Origin: Oscillospiraceae bacterium
GTDB taxonomy: Bacteria > Bacillota > Clostridia > Oscillospirales > Ruminococcaceae
Assembly: GCA_022787085.1 (NCBI GenBank)
Contig: JALFVE010000055.1
Span: forward strand, 1-64,000
Length of the DNA stretch: 64,000 nt
Direction: 5' to 3'
A program made the translations under genes and the position numbers. This document shows, one piece after another, positions 43,204 to 52,837 of this stretch. The notes beneath the pieces are model-generated. The model ran no database searches. It was not told the origin of the DNA and saw nothing but the letters and a program-made list of their open reading frames with translations. Each line of letters starts with the position of its first letter. Position 1 is the stretch's first letter.

Positions 43204-44397
43204 ATGAAACGTTTCGATTTAATAACCCCCGAGGGAACGAGAGATCTGCTTTTTGAGGAGTGCGCCGCCGTCAGAACGGTTGAAGAGCGTCTCCAGAAGG
43301 TGTTCAGATCAAAGGGCTATTCGGAGGTAATAACCCCGGGGCTTGAGTTTTACGATGTATTCAATATGAAATCCAGATATTTTCCGCAGGAAACAATGTA
43401 CAAGCTTGTGGATAATAAGGCAAGGCTGATGGTAGTCCGCCCCGATTCAACCATGCCCATCGCCCGAATGACCGCCACCCGTCTCAGGGAGCAGACCCTG
43501 CCATTGAGGCTCTGCTACAGCCAGAGCGTATATCGCAATAAGCCCAGCATGAGAGGAAGAAGCGACGAAATTCGCCAGACAGGAATCGAGCTTATCGGCT
43601 CAGCCTCCGCCCGTGCGGAGCTTGAGGTGCTTGCCAATGCGCTTGAGGTGCTTTCTTCCTTTGAGACCGAGGGATATCGGCTTGAGATCGGTCATATCGG
43701 TTTTTTCAAGGCGCTTTTAAAAAAGCTTGGCTGCGACAACGACACAGCCGAAAATATCAGAGGTCTAATTGAGGTTAAGAACTATCCCGCCCTGAACGAT
43801 CTCCTTGAGAGCATCGGAGATAATGAAGTAACCCGAGCATTAAAGCAGCTTCCCCGACTTTTCGGCGGCGAGGAGGTATTTGCGGAGGCAGCAGCCTTGT
43901 ACAGTGACCCCGAAGCGGACGCAGTTCTTGCAGAGCTGAGAGATACTTATGAAAGAGCGGTATCCCTTGGCTACAGTGGCAAGATAACCATTGATCTGGG
44001 ACTTGTAAACCGAATGGATTACTATACTGGAACGGTAATAAAGGGCTATATCGAGGGCTGCGGAGACGCAGTATTATCGGGCGGAAGATATGATAAGCTT
44101 CTTTCCGAGTTCGGCTATGACGTCCCTGCAACGGGCTTTGCGGTAAACGTGGACGCAGTGGCAAGGGCGCAGCTGAAACGAAAGGATTTCACTCCCGCTC
44201 CCGCAGATGTGCTTGTATATGGCGAGACCGGCTTTGAAGCCGCAGCGGTAGCCCATAGCAGAAGGCTCATATCCGAAGGACTGACCGCAGAAACAGCAGT
44301 ATTTGAAACCATTGACGAGGTAAGAAGCTACGCCGCCCAAAAGGGGATAAAACGCATAGATATAGTATCGGAAAACATCACCTCCGAAAATCTTTGA
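43204..44397 (+). CDS. hisZ: ATP phosphoribosyltransferase regulatory subunit HisZ
   Basis: 397 residues, resembling a histidyl-tRNA synthetase without the tRNA-binding part. Class II motif-like parts: TPEGTRDLLFEE, RPDSTMPIARM, RLCYSQSVYRN, RQTGIELIGS, DLGLVNRMDYYTG (histidine site) and SGGRYDKLLSEFG. It binds the short HisG and makes it active and histidine-sensitive. It is the first gene, and hisG starts 14 bases after it. Confidence 0.96.
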   Translation: MKRFDLITPEGTRDLLFEECAAVRTVEERLQKVFRSKGYSEVITPGLEFYDVFNMKSRYFPQETMYKLVDNKARLMVVRPDSTMPIARMTATRLREQTLPLRLCYSQSVYRNKPSMRGRSDEIRQTGIELIGSASARAELEVLANALEVLSSFETEGYRLEIGHIGFFKALLKKLGCDNDTAENIRGLIEVKNYPALNDLLESIGDNEVTRALKQLPRLFGGEEVFAEAAALYSDPEADAVLAELRDTYERAVSLGYSGKITIDLGLVNRMDYYTGTVIKGYIEGCGDAVLSGGRYDKLLSEFGYDVPATGFAVNVDAVARAQLKRKDFTPAPADVLVYGETGFEAAAVAHSRRLISEGLTAETAVFETIDEVRSYAAQKGIKRIDIVSENITSENL

Positions 44398-44411
44398 TTG
44401 GAGAAATACAT

Positions 44412-45050
44412 ATGAATAACAATACATCAAGACCCCTCAGAATAGCCCTGACCAAGGGCAGACTTGAAAAGGACACCGTTGCCCTGCTTGAGAAGATCGG
44501 CTATGACTGCACTGCCGTCCATGAAAAGGGCAGGAAGCTTATTCTTCCAGTTGGGGATAGCATTGAGGTTGTGCTTGCCAAGGCAGCGGACGTAATAACC
44601 TACGTTGAAAACGGAGTATGCGATCTGGGCGTAGTGGGCAAGGATACCATTATTGAAATGCAGGGAAAATTTTTCGAGCTGTCGGACCTTGGCTTCGGAA
44701 AATGTAGGTTTGCCCTGGCAGGCAAAAAGGGCGAGGATTTTTATGAGGGTATCCATGTAAGAACCATCGCCACAAAATATCCCAACGTAGCCCGCACATT
44801 TTTCGAGAAGAAGAATATGGACGTGGATATCGTAAAGATCGAGGGAAGCGTAGAGCTTGCTCCGCTTCTGGGACTTTCCCACGCCATAGTAGATATTGTG
44901 GAAACGGGAACCACACTCAAGGAAAACGGACTTGAGGTTTACGAATATATATGCCCCATATCCGCAAGACTTATTGCAAATATGGTAAGCTTAAAGCTCC
45001 GCAAGGAGGAGATCGAAAAGCTCATATCCGCCATTGAAGCAAATATCTGA
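44412..45050 (+). CDS. hisG: ATP phosphoribosyltransferase, short form
   Basis: 212 residues from ATG 44412 (GGAGAAA upstream); an in-frame TTG at 44394 lies on the hisZ end. It makes phosphoribosyl-ATP from PRPP and ATP. Seen: RIALTKGRLEKDT, CDLGVVGKDTI, RIATKYPNVARTFF-like RTIATKYPNVART, and the signature IVDIVETGTTLKENGLEV. The C-terminal regulatory domain of long HisG is absent, which fits the HisZ-dependent form. Confidence 0.97.
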   Translation: MNNNTSRPLRIALTKGRLEKDTVALLEKIGYDCTAVHEKGRKLILPVGDSIEVVLAKAADVITYVENGVCDLGVVGKDTIIEMQGKFFELSDLGFGKCRFALAGKKGEDFYEGIHVRTIATKYPNVARTFFEKKNMDVDIVKIEGSVELAPLLGLSHAIVDIVETGTTLKENGLEVYEYICPISARLIANMVSLKLRKEEIEKLISAIEANI

Positions 45051-45070
45051 ATAGAAGGGAAGCTCAGAAA

Positions 45071-46360
45071 ATGATAAGAAAAATAATAGCCGACGGCACA
45101 GCCGAGGTGCAGTTTTTAAAGGAAGTCGAGAAGCGCAACGGAGAGACCGACAAAAAAATCTCCGCCATAGTATCCGAAATAATCGACAATGTAAGAGAAA
45201 ACGGCGATAAAGCAGTAAATGAATACACCGAAAAATTTGACGGAAAGCTCCCCGAATATTACGAGGTGCCTCTGGACGTAATCCACGAGGCAATGAGCAA
45301 TGCGGACGAAGCCTTTGTAAATGCTCTTTTAAATGCCATGGAAAATATCACCGAGTTCCACAACAGGCAGAAGGAGCAGAGCTTTATCGACGCCAAGGAA
45401 AACGGCTGTATTTTAGGACAGCGTGTCAGGGGACTTGACAGAGTGGGACTCTATGTACCCGGAGGAACCGCCGCATATCCCTCATCTGTTCTTATGAACG
45501 CCGTACCCGCAAAAATAGCGGGAGTAAAGGAAATAATCATGGTAACGCCTCCCGGCAAGGACGGCAAGCCCAATCCCGATATCCTTACCGCAGCAGCGAT
45601 CGTGGGAGTTGACAGAGTGTTCATGTGCGGAGGAGCGCAGGCAATAGCAGCCCTTGCATACGGTACCGAGCAGATACCCAGAGTTGATAAGATAGTAGGT
45701 CCCGGAAATATATTTGTAGCCACAGCCAAGAAGCTTCTTTACGGCAAGGTAGATATCGACATGATCGCAGGACCCAGCGAAATACTTATCGTAGCCGATG
45801 ATTCTGCAGACCCTGCATATCTTGCCGCCGACCTTATGAGTCAGGCTGAGCATGATAAGCTTGCCTCTGCGATACTTATCACCACCAGCGAAAAAATTGC
45901 CGATGAGACCTCCGCAGAGCTTGAGAAGCAGATGGCATCACTTTCCAGAAACGAGATAATCCGTTCATCAATCGACAATTACGGCGCCGTGATCGTGACC
46001 GATTCAATGGACAGAGCCATAGAGCTTGCAAATTCCCTTGCACCCGAGCATCTTGAGATTCAGGTTAATGACCCCATGAGCTATCTCGGAAAGCTTAATA
46101 ACGTAGGCTCCGTATTCATGGGACAGTACAGCCCCGAGCCTCTTGGAGATTATTTTGCAGGACCCAACCACGTCCTTCCAACCAGCGGAACAGCCAGATT
46201 TTTCTCGCCTCTCTCCGTAAACAGCTTTGTAAAGCGTTCTCAGTTTATATACTATACCGAGCAGGCTCTCCTTGATGCAAAGAACGATATCGTCTGCATT
46301 GCGGAAAAGGAAGGTCTCACCGCCCATGCTCACGCAGTAAAGATCAGATTTGAGAAATAA
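45071..46360 (+). CDS. hisD: Histidinol dehydrogenase
   Basis: 429 residues, full length. It oxidises histidinol to histidine in two NAD-linked steps with zinc. Seen: LDRVGLYVPGGTAAYPSSVLM, GPGNIFVATAKKLLYG, IAGPSEILIVADD, AEHDKLASAIL (zinc ligands Gln/His region), and GPNHVLPTSGTARF with SVNSFVKR. The spacing of 20 bases from hisG and GAAGGGA give its start. Confidence 0.98.
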   Translation: MIRKIIADGTAEVQFLKEVEKRNGETDKKISAIVSEIIDNVRENGDKAVNEYTEKFDGKLPEYYEVPLDVIHEAMSNADEAFVNALLNAMENITEFHNRQKEQSFIDAKENGCILGQRVRGLDRVGLYVPGGTAAYPSSVLMNAVPAKIAGVKEIIMVTPPGKDGKPNPDILTAAAIVGVDRVFMCGGAQAIAALAYGTEQIPRVDKIVGPGNIFVATAKKLLYGKVDIDMIAGPSEILIVADDSADPAYLAADLMSQAEHDKLASAILITTSEKIADETSAELEKQMASLSRNEIIRSSIDNYGAVIVTDSMDRAIELANSLAPEHLEIQVNDPMSYLGKLNNVGSVFMGQYSPEPLGDYFAGPNHVLPTSGTARFFSPLSVNSFVKRSQFIYYTEQALLDAKNDIVCIAEKEGLTAHAHAVKIRFEK

Positions 46361-46385
46361 TATAACTTGAAAGGCGGAGCATAAA

Positions 46386-47444
46386 ATGGCATACGAGCTT
46401 AATAAGAAGCTTAAAAGCATAGAGCCCTATGACCCCGGAACAGGAAATTATCCCATAAGGCTTGACGCAAACGAATCCTGCTATAATATAGCCGATAAGC
46501 TGGGAGAAGTGATTAGCGAAGCGGTAAAAAAGGTTGAATTTAACCGCTATCCTGACCCCGCCGCACAGGAGGTAACAGAAGTCTTTGCAGCATATTACGG
46601 AATAAATGCGGAGCACTGCACCGCAGGAAACGGCTCAGACGAGCTTATTTCCCTTATCCTCAGCTCATTTCTTGATAAAGGGGATACCATCGTAACACTT
46701 TCCCCCGATTTTTCAATGTATGCCTTTTACGGCTTCATAAACGAGCTGAAAATTAAGAATATGCCCAAGGAGGACGACCTGAAAATAGACGTGGGCAAGG
46801 TGGCAGAGTTCTGCAATAATAACGATGTCAAAGCGATAATCTTTTCAAACCCCTGCAATCCAACCTCTCTCGGAGTCCGCAGACAGGATATAATCAGGCT
46901 TGTGAAGAATGTATTCTGCCTCGTGATAGTGGACGAAGCGTATATGGATTTCTGGGGCGAGAGCGTTATAGATATGACCGAGGAGCTTGATAATCTCATA
47001 GTGCTGAAAACCTGCTCGAAGAATATGGGAATGGCAGCCCTGAGACTTGGCTTTGCCGTAGCGGGAGAGACTATTACCTCCGCACTGAGAGGTGCCAAAT
47101 CTCCCTATAATGTTAATGCGGTAACTCAGGCGGCAGCAGCGGCAGTCCTCCGGCATAAGCCCATGATAATGGAGTACACAGCGGAGATAGTCCACAGCAG
47201 GAAAATGCTCCAGTCGGCAGTTTTGGAGCTTGCGGAGCGATATTTTGTAATCGAAAAGGTATACGATTCCGTAACCAATTTCATATTCATAAAAACGCCC
47301 AAAGCGAAGGAAATAAGCGAAAGGCTTCTGGAGAAGGGAATTTCCGTCAGATATATGGGCTCATATATTCGAGTGACCGCAGGCACGGAGCGTGAAAACA
47401 GCATATTCCTGAGTGAATTTAAAGAGATACTCTCCCTGATTTGA
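46386..47444 (+). CDS. hisC: Histidinol-phosphate aminotransferase
   Basis: 352 residues, fold type I PLP enzyme. Seen: LDANESCYNI, GNGSDELISLI, FSNPCNPTSLGV, VIVDEAYMDF (PLP Asp), KTCSKNMGMAALRLGFA (PLP Lys), and RYMGSYIRVTAGT (substrate Arg). The segment after the PLP Lys reads MAALRLG where many HisC have AGLRLG. It transfers amino from glutamate to imidazole-acetol phosphate. Confidence 0.97.
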   Translation: MAYELNKKLKSIEPYDPGTGNYPIRLDANESCYNIADKLGEVISEAVKKVEFNRYPDPAAQEVTEVFAAYYGINAEHCTAGNGSDELISLILSSFLDKGDTIVTLSPDFSMYAFYGFINELKIKNMPKEDDLKIDVGKVAEFCNNNDVKAIIFSNPCNPTSLGVRRQDIIRLVKNVFCLVIVDEAYMDFWGESVIDMTEELDNLIVLKTCSKNMGMAALRLGFAVAGETITSALRGAKSPYNVNAVTQAAAAAVLRHKPMIMEYTAEIVHSRKMLQSAVLELAERYFVIEKVYDSVTNFIFIKTPKAKEISERLLEKGISVRYMGSYIRVTAGTERENSIFLSEFKEILSLI

Positions 47445-47459
47445 GAAAGGAGCATGAAA

Positions 47460-48038
47460 ATGCGGACAGCCGAAATATCACGAAACACCAAGGAAACCAA
47501 GATAAGCATAACCTTAGATCTTGACGGACAGGGCAAGCATGATATCAGTACGGGAATAGGTTTTTTCGACCATATGCTGACAGCACTCTGCGTGCATGGC
47601 GGATTTGATATGGAAATACATACCGACGGCGACCTGTACGTTGACGGACATCATTCGGTTGAGGACACAGGAATTGTTTTGGGACAGGCGTTCAAGGCAG
47701 CCTTGGGGGATATGAAGGGAATAGCCCGCTATGGCACAAGCTTTATTCCCATGGACGAAAGCCTTGGCTTCTGCTGTCTGGATATCAGCAACAGACCCTT
47801 CCTTGTCTATGAATGTTCCTTCTCCGACCCGAGAACGGGAACCTATGATAACTGCCTCACCGAAGAATTCATGAGGGCCTTTGCCTATAACGCAGGCATA
47901 ACTCTCCATCTGAAATGTCCCTACGGCAGCAACGACCATCATAAGAATGAAGCCATGTTTAAAGCTCTTGCCCACGCATTAAAGGACGCAGTGAAAATAA
48001 ACGGGGGAGAGATACTTTCCACCAAAGGGGTGTTATAA
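47460..48038 (+). CDS. hisB: Imidazoleglycerol-phosphate dehydratase
   Basis: 192 residues from ATG 47460, 7 bases after AAAGGAG; the ATG at 47454 overlaps that site. Only the dehydratase domain is present; there is no histidinol-phosphatase part as in E. coli. Metal-binding His motifs are GIGFFDHMLTAL, DGHHSVEDTGI and GSNDHHKNEAMFKALAHAL. It makes imidazole-acetol phosphate. Its stop overlaps hisH (TAATG). Confidence 0.98.
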   Translation: MRTAEISRNTKETKISITLDLDGQGKHDISTGIGFFDHMLTALCVHGGFDMEIHTDGDLYVDGHHSVEDTGIVLGQAFKAALGDMKGIARYGTSFIPMDESLGFCCLDISNRPFLVYECSFSDPRTGTYDNCLTEEFMRAFAYNAGITLHLKCPYGSNDHHKNEAMFKALAHALKDAVKINGGEILSTKGVL

Positions 48039-48640
48039 TGATCGCAATAGTTGATTACGGTGCAGGAAATATCTTTTCCGTAAAAAACGCCATGGATTAC
48101 TTAGGACTGCCCGCAGAGCTTACCGCAAAGCCCGAGGATATCAGAAACGCCGACGGGATAATCCTGCCGGGGGTAGGTGCATTTCCATGGGCAATGAATA
48201 TGCTCACGCAGTCGGGACTTGTGGATGTCATAAAGGAGGAAGCGGTAATAAAGCCCTTCCTCGGAATATGTCTCGGAATGCAGCTGATATTCTCAAAGGG
48301 CTATGAATTTGAGGAAACAAGCGGACTTGGACTGATAGACGGCGAAGTTAAGCTTATGACTCCCGAAAATCTCTCCATACCCCATATCGGCTGGAACAAG
48401 CTTGATATCAACAGGGAATGTCCTCTTCTGAACGGTCTTGGTGACGATGAATATGTTTATTTCGTACATTCTTATGCAGCAAAGTGTTCCGATGAGGACG
48501 TAGCCGCATACTGCGAATACGGAAATAAGGTCACAGCGCTTGTAAACAGAGGTACAGTTTACGGCGCACAGTTCCACCCCGAGAAGAGCGGAAAAACCGG
48601 ACTTAAAATTCTCCGCAATTTCGCAGAGCTTATCAAGTAA
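48038..48640 (+). CDS. hisH: Imidazole glycerol phosphate synthase, glutaminase subunit
   Basis: 200 residues, class I glutamine amidotransferase. Nucleophile Cys in [12 protein letters not shown] (about 78), and His/Glu in [10 protein letters not shown] (about 182-187). It feeds ammonia from glutamine to HisF. It starts on the hisB stop and lies directly before hisF; the hisA gene usually found between them is missing. Confidence 0.98.
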   Translation: MIAIVDYGAGNIFSVKNAMDYLGLPAELTAKPEDIRNADGIILPGVGAFPWAMNMLTQSGLVDVIKEEAVIKPFLGICLGMQLIFSKGYEFEETSGLGLIDGEVKLMTPENLSIPHIGWNKLDINRECPLLNGLGDDEYVYFVHSYAAKCSDEDVAAYCEYGNKVTALVNRGTVYGAQFHPEKSGKTGLKILRNFAELIK

Positions 48641-48656
48641 AGGAGGAGTCCGAAGA

Positions 48657-49418
48657 ATGCTTGCTAAAAGAATAATCCCCTGCCTTGATGTCCGTGAGGG
48701 AAAGGTCGTAAAGGGAATAAATTTTGTAGGAATAAAGGAAGTGGGCGATCCTGTTGAGTGTGCCGCAGAGTATGACGCACAGGGAGCCGATGAAATTGTA
48801 TTTCTTGATATCACCGCATCTCATGAAGGACGGGGAACCATGCTTGATGTAGTGCGAAGAACCGCTCAGAAGGTTTTTGTACCTCTTACCGTTGGCGGGG
48901 GAATCCGAACAATAGACGATTTCAGGGATACCCTCAGAGCGGGAGCGGATAAGGTCTCGGTAAATTCCGCAGCGGTAAAGAACCCTCAGCTTATCAGAGA
49001 AGCGGCGGATATATTCGGCTGTCAGTGCGTGGTGGTTGCCATAGACGCAAAGAAATGCCCCGACGGGCATTACACCGTTGTGATAAACGGCGGCAGGATA
49101 GATATGGGCATTGATGCAGTTGAATGGGCGAAAAAGGCTGAAAGTCTCGGAGCGGGTGAAATTCTTCTCACCTCCATGGATACAGACGGTGTAAAGGGCG
49201 GCTTTGACCTTGAAATGTTAAATGCCGTATGCAGCGCAGTAAAAATACCCGTTATTGCCAGCGGCGGCTGCGGCGCACTTGAGCATTTTACCGATGTGTT
49301 TAAAAAAACGGGAGCAGCAGCAGCCCTTGCAGCGTCATTGTTCCATTACAAGGAACTGACCGTGGGACAGGTAAAATCGGAGCTTAAAAAGCATAATATC
49401 CCCGTCAGGATGGTGTAA
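48657..49418 (+). CDS. hisF: Imidazole glycerol phosphate synthase, cyclase subunit
   Basis: 253 residues, TIM barrel. Catalytic Asp residues in [14 protein letters not shown] (about 11) and [12 protein letters not shown] (about 130 region). Other marks: [34 protein letters not shown]. It makes imidazole glycerol phosphate and AICAR with HisH. It reads clearly as HisF rather than HisA by CLDV and TSMDTDG. Confidence 0.98.
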   Translation: MLAKRIIPCLDVREGKVVKGINFVGIKEVGDPVECAAEYDAQGADEIVFLDITASHEGRGTMLDVVRRTAQKVFVPLTVGGGIRTIDDFRDTLRAGADKVSVNSAAVKNPQLIREAADIFGCQCVVVAIDAKKCPDGHYTVVINGGRIDMGIDAVEWAKKAESLGAGEILLTSMDTDGVKGGFDLEMLNAVCSAVKIPVIASGGCGALEHFTDVFKKTGAAAALAASLFHYKELTVGQVKSELKKHNIPVRMV

Positions 49419-49420
49419 AA

Positions 49421-49825
49421 ATGGGACTGATAGAAGAAACAAGCGAGCTTATGCTCGACTGGGAAAAGATAAACGGCATCTCGGCGGAGAATCACGTTAT
49501 CCCCGTAGCGGTGCAGAATATGAACACCAAAGAAGTCATACTTATCGCCTATGTGAATAAGCAGGCGCTTGAGGAATCCATAAAGCTCAGGAAGGTGGTA
49601 TTGTGGAGCACCTCCAGAAATAAGCTCTGGTTCAAGGGACAGGAGTCGGGAAATACCTTCACCCTCCATCGTATCCTTGTAAACTGCGAGCAAAATTCTC
49701 TTGTATTCATAGCCACCCCCGACAAGGGCGGGATATGCCATACAAGCCATAACGGCGTTCCTAATAATTGCTATTATCGTGAGCTTGATATGGAAACAAT
49801 GAAGCTTATCAATCTGAACGATTGA
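49421..49825 (+). CDS. hisI: Phosphoribosyl-AMP cyclohydrolase
   Basis: 134 residues. It opens the purine ring of PR-AMP. Family motifs: LIAYVNKQALEES, VLWSTSRNKLWFKGQESGN, and the metal-binding Cys set with ILVNCEQNSLVFI and GGICHTSHN. Only the HisI domain is present; the HisE pyrophosphohydrolase domain often fused behind it is absent and is not encoded next to it. It is the last gene of the operon. Confidence 0.97.
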   Translation: MGLIEETSELMLDWEKINGISAENHVIPVAVQNMNTKEVILIAYVNKQALEESIKLRKVVLWSTSRNKLWFKGQESGNTFTLHRILVNCEQNSLVFIATPDKGGICHTSHNGVPNNCYYRELDMETMKLINLND

Positions 49826-49880
49826 TATCCCTAAAATTATAGCACATCTGTTCTAATTAGTCAATGCACATAATAAACAA

Positions 49881-49927
49881 AATAATCCCCCGTACCTTGT
49901 AAATTTATCAAAGTACGGGGGATTATT
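49881..49927. terminator. Bidirectional terminator between hisI and the GH3 gene
   Basis: AATAATCCCCCGTACCTT (49881-49898) pairs with AAGTACGGGGGATTATT (49911-49927) around an AT-rich loop. Both flanks are T-rich on their own strand, so it can stop the his operon and the convergent GH3 gene. Confidence 0.88.
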
Positions 49928-49931
49928 AGTA

Positions 49932-52676
49932 TTAGTCAGCCTTTTCGATCTTAATGCTGTGAAGCTTCAGACCGCTTTGAGCGAAATAAACACGAATCGT
50001 GGTAAAGCGGGAGAAGCAGTTTGTGGTGCCATCAAAGGAAACGGGGAGACCGCCCGTTCCGTTCCATGTAAAGGTGACGAAGGGAGTGCCCATGCTGAAA
50101 ACAGTAACGGGGATCTGAGCCAGCTCGCTCAGCTCCGAGCTGCCCGTAAGAGTGAAGCGGTAAAGTCCCAGATCTGCAACATCAAGAGCGAAAATGAAGT
50201 CGCAGCCTCTGTCGGTGCAGATATCCTTTCCGTCAATAACAAGACTTCCGTCTATCTTGTAGAAGGTGACATTATCCGAGCCGTCAGAGCCGTTTTCATC
50301 GGGACGGTTAACGATCTCAACCTCATCGGCAGTGCCGCAGAGCCTGTCCATAGCATGAGTTGAAAGGAGGAAGGAGCAGATGTTCATGGCATTTCTCTGA
50401 AGCTCGGCACGGGTAAGAGAACCGTTTTCAAGGGAAGAAAGAGTGTTGTCATTGTTATTTCCGCCGTCAGCGCAAACCATGTAAACATCATTTTGAGCTC
50501 TTGCCATAGCGGCAAAATCTGACTTGTCAACATCCATGCCCCGCTCATTGATATTAGCCCACCAGTCGGTCATTACAAAGCCCTTGAAGTCCCATTCATC
50601 ACGAAGAATAGTTGTGCAGAGATCGTAATTTCCCGCAGACCATAATCCGTTTACCGAATTGTAGCTTGTCATGATAGAATCAGCGCCGCCCTCTGAAACA
50701 GCTATCTCAAAGCCCTTGAGATAAATTTCCCTCAAAGCTCTCTCAGAAACAGCGGAGTCCAGATAATGTCTGTTTGTCTCCTGATTATTTCCGCAGAAAT
50801 GCTTGATCGTGCCCGTAACGCCCTCGGAGTGAAGACCTTTAAGCTCGGCAGCGGCGATCGTACCTGTCAGGAAGGGATCCTCGGAGAAATACTCAAAATT
50901 TCTGCCGTTTAAGGGGTGGCGGTGAATGTTCATACCCGGACCCAAAAGGCAGTCAACTCTGTTAGCGGACATTTCTCTGCCCATAAATTCAAAAAGCTCG
51001 GAAACAAGAGATCTGTTAAAGGTAGATGCAATAAGAGTGCCGTTTGGGAGACTGAAAGCCTTGGTGCCGCAGTCCAGCCTCATTCCCGAGGGACCGTCAG
51101 AGCAGCAGCCGCAGGGGATGCCCAGATCGGCAAGCCCGTCCGAAACACCGCCGAATGCCGCCGCAGTACCCGCAGTTACCTTGGGACTTCCCATGCCCTC
51201 TCCTCGGATAATGCAGGACAGATCATGATCCGAAAGCTGAGCGATAAAATCTTCAAGAGTATTTTTGCCGCTTCTAACATCAGAAAGCTTAATCCCCTTG
51301 TCACCCGTAAAGGGAATTTCCTTGGGAAGATCATTCAAACGACGCCGGGGCTCGTTAATTTCCGAAAGAGGAACATCCTCAAATGAAACGCACAGCTTTA
51401 CGTTCTCGGAAACAGGCTTCATGCGCTTGAATGGGGTAACGGGAGCCATAGCCTGTTTCAGCTGCTTGACAATCTTTGTTTCGGGAATATCAAAGGAAAG
51501 AAATTCTGTGCAGCTTCTCACATCGGTTCCGCAGAAAAGCTTGTATTCGCCCTTTTCCAGCACATAGCAGAAGCGATGACCCGAAGCACCCGAATCGTCA
51601 TAGGAAGCAAGCTCTGAGAAATTAATCTTAAAGGTAATTTCCTGACTTTCCGAGGGAGTAAGAAGCCGTGTCTTTTCATAACCGCAGAGAATCTTGGCAG
51701 GCTTTCCCAGCATACCCTGGGGAGCGCTGCAATAAAGCTGAACAACCTCCTTGCCGCTTCTGTCACCCATGTTTTTAACGGCGACTGTCAGCTCAGCTTT
51801 ATCTTCAGTAATTCGTGAGGAAAGAGGCTTGATTTCAAACTTGGTGTATGAAAGACCGAAGCCGAAGGGGTACAATACCTTTTCGGGAGCAAAGGTCTCG
51901 AAATATCTGTATCCCACATAAATATCCTCGGCATAGAAATTCCTGTTATTGTCACCGAAATACTTGTCCGAGGGGTGATCGGAAACGGAGCGTGCAATGG
52001 TGTCTGGGAGCTTTCCCGAGGGAGAGACCTTGCCTGTAAGCACATCGGCAGTGCCGAGACCGCCCACCATTCCGCCCTGCCAGATATAAAGCACAGCGTC
52101 GGGGGAATATTTCTCCACAAAGCTCATATCAATGATATTTCCCACGTTGAGAAGCACAATGACCCTTTTGAAATTCTTTCTTACCGCAGCCAGCATCTGC
52201 TCCTCGCCGTCGCTGAGAAGATATGCGCCCTTGATATTCTTGTTATCCTGCTCCTCGCCCGCAGTTCTTCCAATTATAACAATTGCGGCAGAGCATTTTT
52301 CGGCTATCCTTGCGGCAAGGCTGTCCTCAACGGGCATTTCCTTCTGAGACCAAGGTTCATTTCCCCAGCCCGCACCGATATCGAAGGGATTTTCTTCGTC
52401 CCATTTTTTGTAAATATCAAGAAGCTCATTATTGACTCTGACGCCCTTCTCAATAAGCCCGTCAGTAACGCCGATGACCCTGCTCACATTAACAAGACCG
52501 CCCGAGCCTGTGCCGCTTTTGTAGTAATGAAGCTGGATACGTCCGAAAACAGCGACCTCCTCATCAGCCCTCAGAGGGAGAGCGCCGTTGTCATTTTTGA
52601 GCATAACTATTCCCTCGGAAATAGTCTCCGCAGATTTTTCGATGTATTTATCCCAGTCAAGAATTTTTTTGCTCAT
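49932..52676 (-). CDS. GH3-family beta-glucosidase-like enzyme with swapped domain order
   Basis: 914 residues from ATG 52676 (AGAAAGGA upstream); a longer frame to 52721 is leader. The alpha/beta sandwich domain that is normally second comes first (SEGIVMLKNDNGALPLR near 15, then DKYFGDNNRNFYAEDIYVGYRYF), followed by a fibronectin-III-like part (about 300-385), and the TIM barrel comes last (DGPSGMR, FEYFSEDPFLTG, KHFCGNNQE). The nucleophile Asp is in FVMTDWWA (about 702). No signal peptide: cytoplasmic. This permuted order is known from Ruminococcus albus and Butyrivibrio beta-glucosidases. It probably splits imported oligosaccharides. Confidence 0.92.
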   Translation of the reverse strand: MSKKILDWDKYIEKSAETISEGIVMLKNDNGALPLRADEEVAVFGRIQLHYYKSGTGSGGLVNVSRVIGVTDGLIEKGVRVNNELLDIYKKWDEENPFDIGAGWGNEPWSQKEMPVEDSLAARIAEKCSAAIVIIGRTAGEEQDNKNIKGAYLLSDGEEQMLAAVRKNFKRVIVLLNVGNIIDMSFVEKYSPDAVLYIWQGGMVGGLGTADVLTGKVSPSGKLPDTIARSVSDHPSDKYFGDNNRNFYAEDIYVGYRYFETFAPEKVLYPFGFGLSYTKFEIKPLSSRITEDKAELTVAVKNMGDRSGKEVVQLYCSAPQGMLGKPAKILCGYEKTRLLTPSESQEITFKINFSELASYDDSGASGHRFCYVLEKGEYKLFCGTDVRSCTEFLSFDIPETKIVKQLKQAMAPVTPFKRMKPVSENVKLCVSFEDVPLSEINEPRRRLNDLPKEIPFTGDKGIKLSDVRSGKNTLEDFIAQLSDHDLSCIIRGEGMGSPKVTAGTAAAFGGVSDGLADLGIPCGCCSDGPSGMRLDCGTKAFSLPNGTLIASTFNRSLVSELFEFMGREMSANRVDCLLGPGMNIHRHPLNGRNFEYFSEDPFLTGTIAAAELKGLHSEGVTGTIKHFCGNNQETNRHYLDSAVSERALREIYLKGFEIAVSEGGADSIMTSYNSVNGLWSAGNYDLCTTILRDEWDFKGFVMTDWWANINERGMDVDKSDFAAMARAQNDVYMVCADGGNNNDNTLSSLENGSLTRAELQRNAMNICSFLLSTHAMDRLCGTADEVEIVNRPDENGSDGSDNVTFYKIDGSLVIDGKDICTDRGCDFIFALDVADLGLYRFTLTGSSELSELAQIPVTVFSMGTPFVTFTWNGTGGLPVSFDGTTNCFSRFTTIRVYFAQSGLKLHSIKIEKAD

Positions 52677-52730
52677 GATAATTTTTCCTTTCTGCATAAA
52701 ATGAAAAATGATGGTCAACATAAGTAATGC

Positions 52731-52784
52731 TTCGGATAACTCATTATCCGAAAACAGTATAGCATATCATACCTAATCGGTCAA
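52731..52784 (-). promoter_or_regulatory. GH3 promoter with a 22-base palindromic operator
   Basis: On the minus strand TTGACC (52779-52784) and TATACT (52756-52761), 17 bases apart. Immediately downstream of the -10 box lies a perfect palindrome with 9-base arms TTCGGATAA / TTATCCGAA and a 4-base centre (52731-52752). It should bind a dimeric regulator near the transcription start; no regulator gene is adjacent. Confidence 0.8.
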
Positions 52785-52837
52785 TAAAAAAAATGAAATG
52801 AACAATTAAAAATCTGTAATAAAAGGAATGGCAAACT

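Noticed and set aside
51975-52727. 250-codon plus-strand frame opposite the GH3 gene
   Set aside because: No family pattern; the GH3 frame has the conserved domain here.
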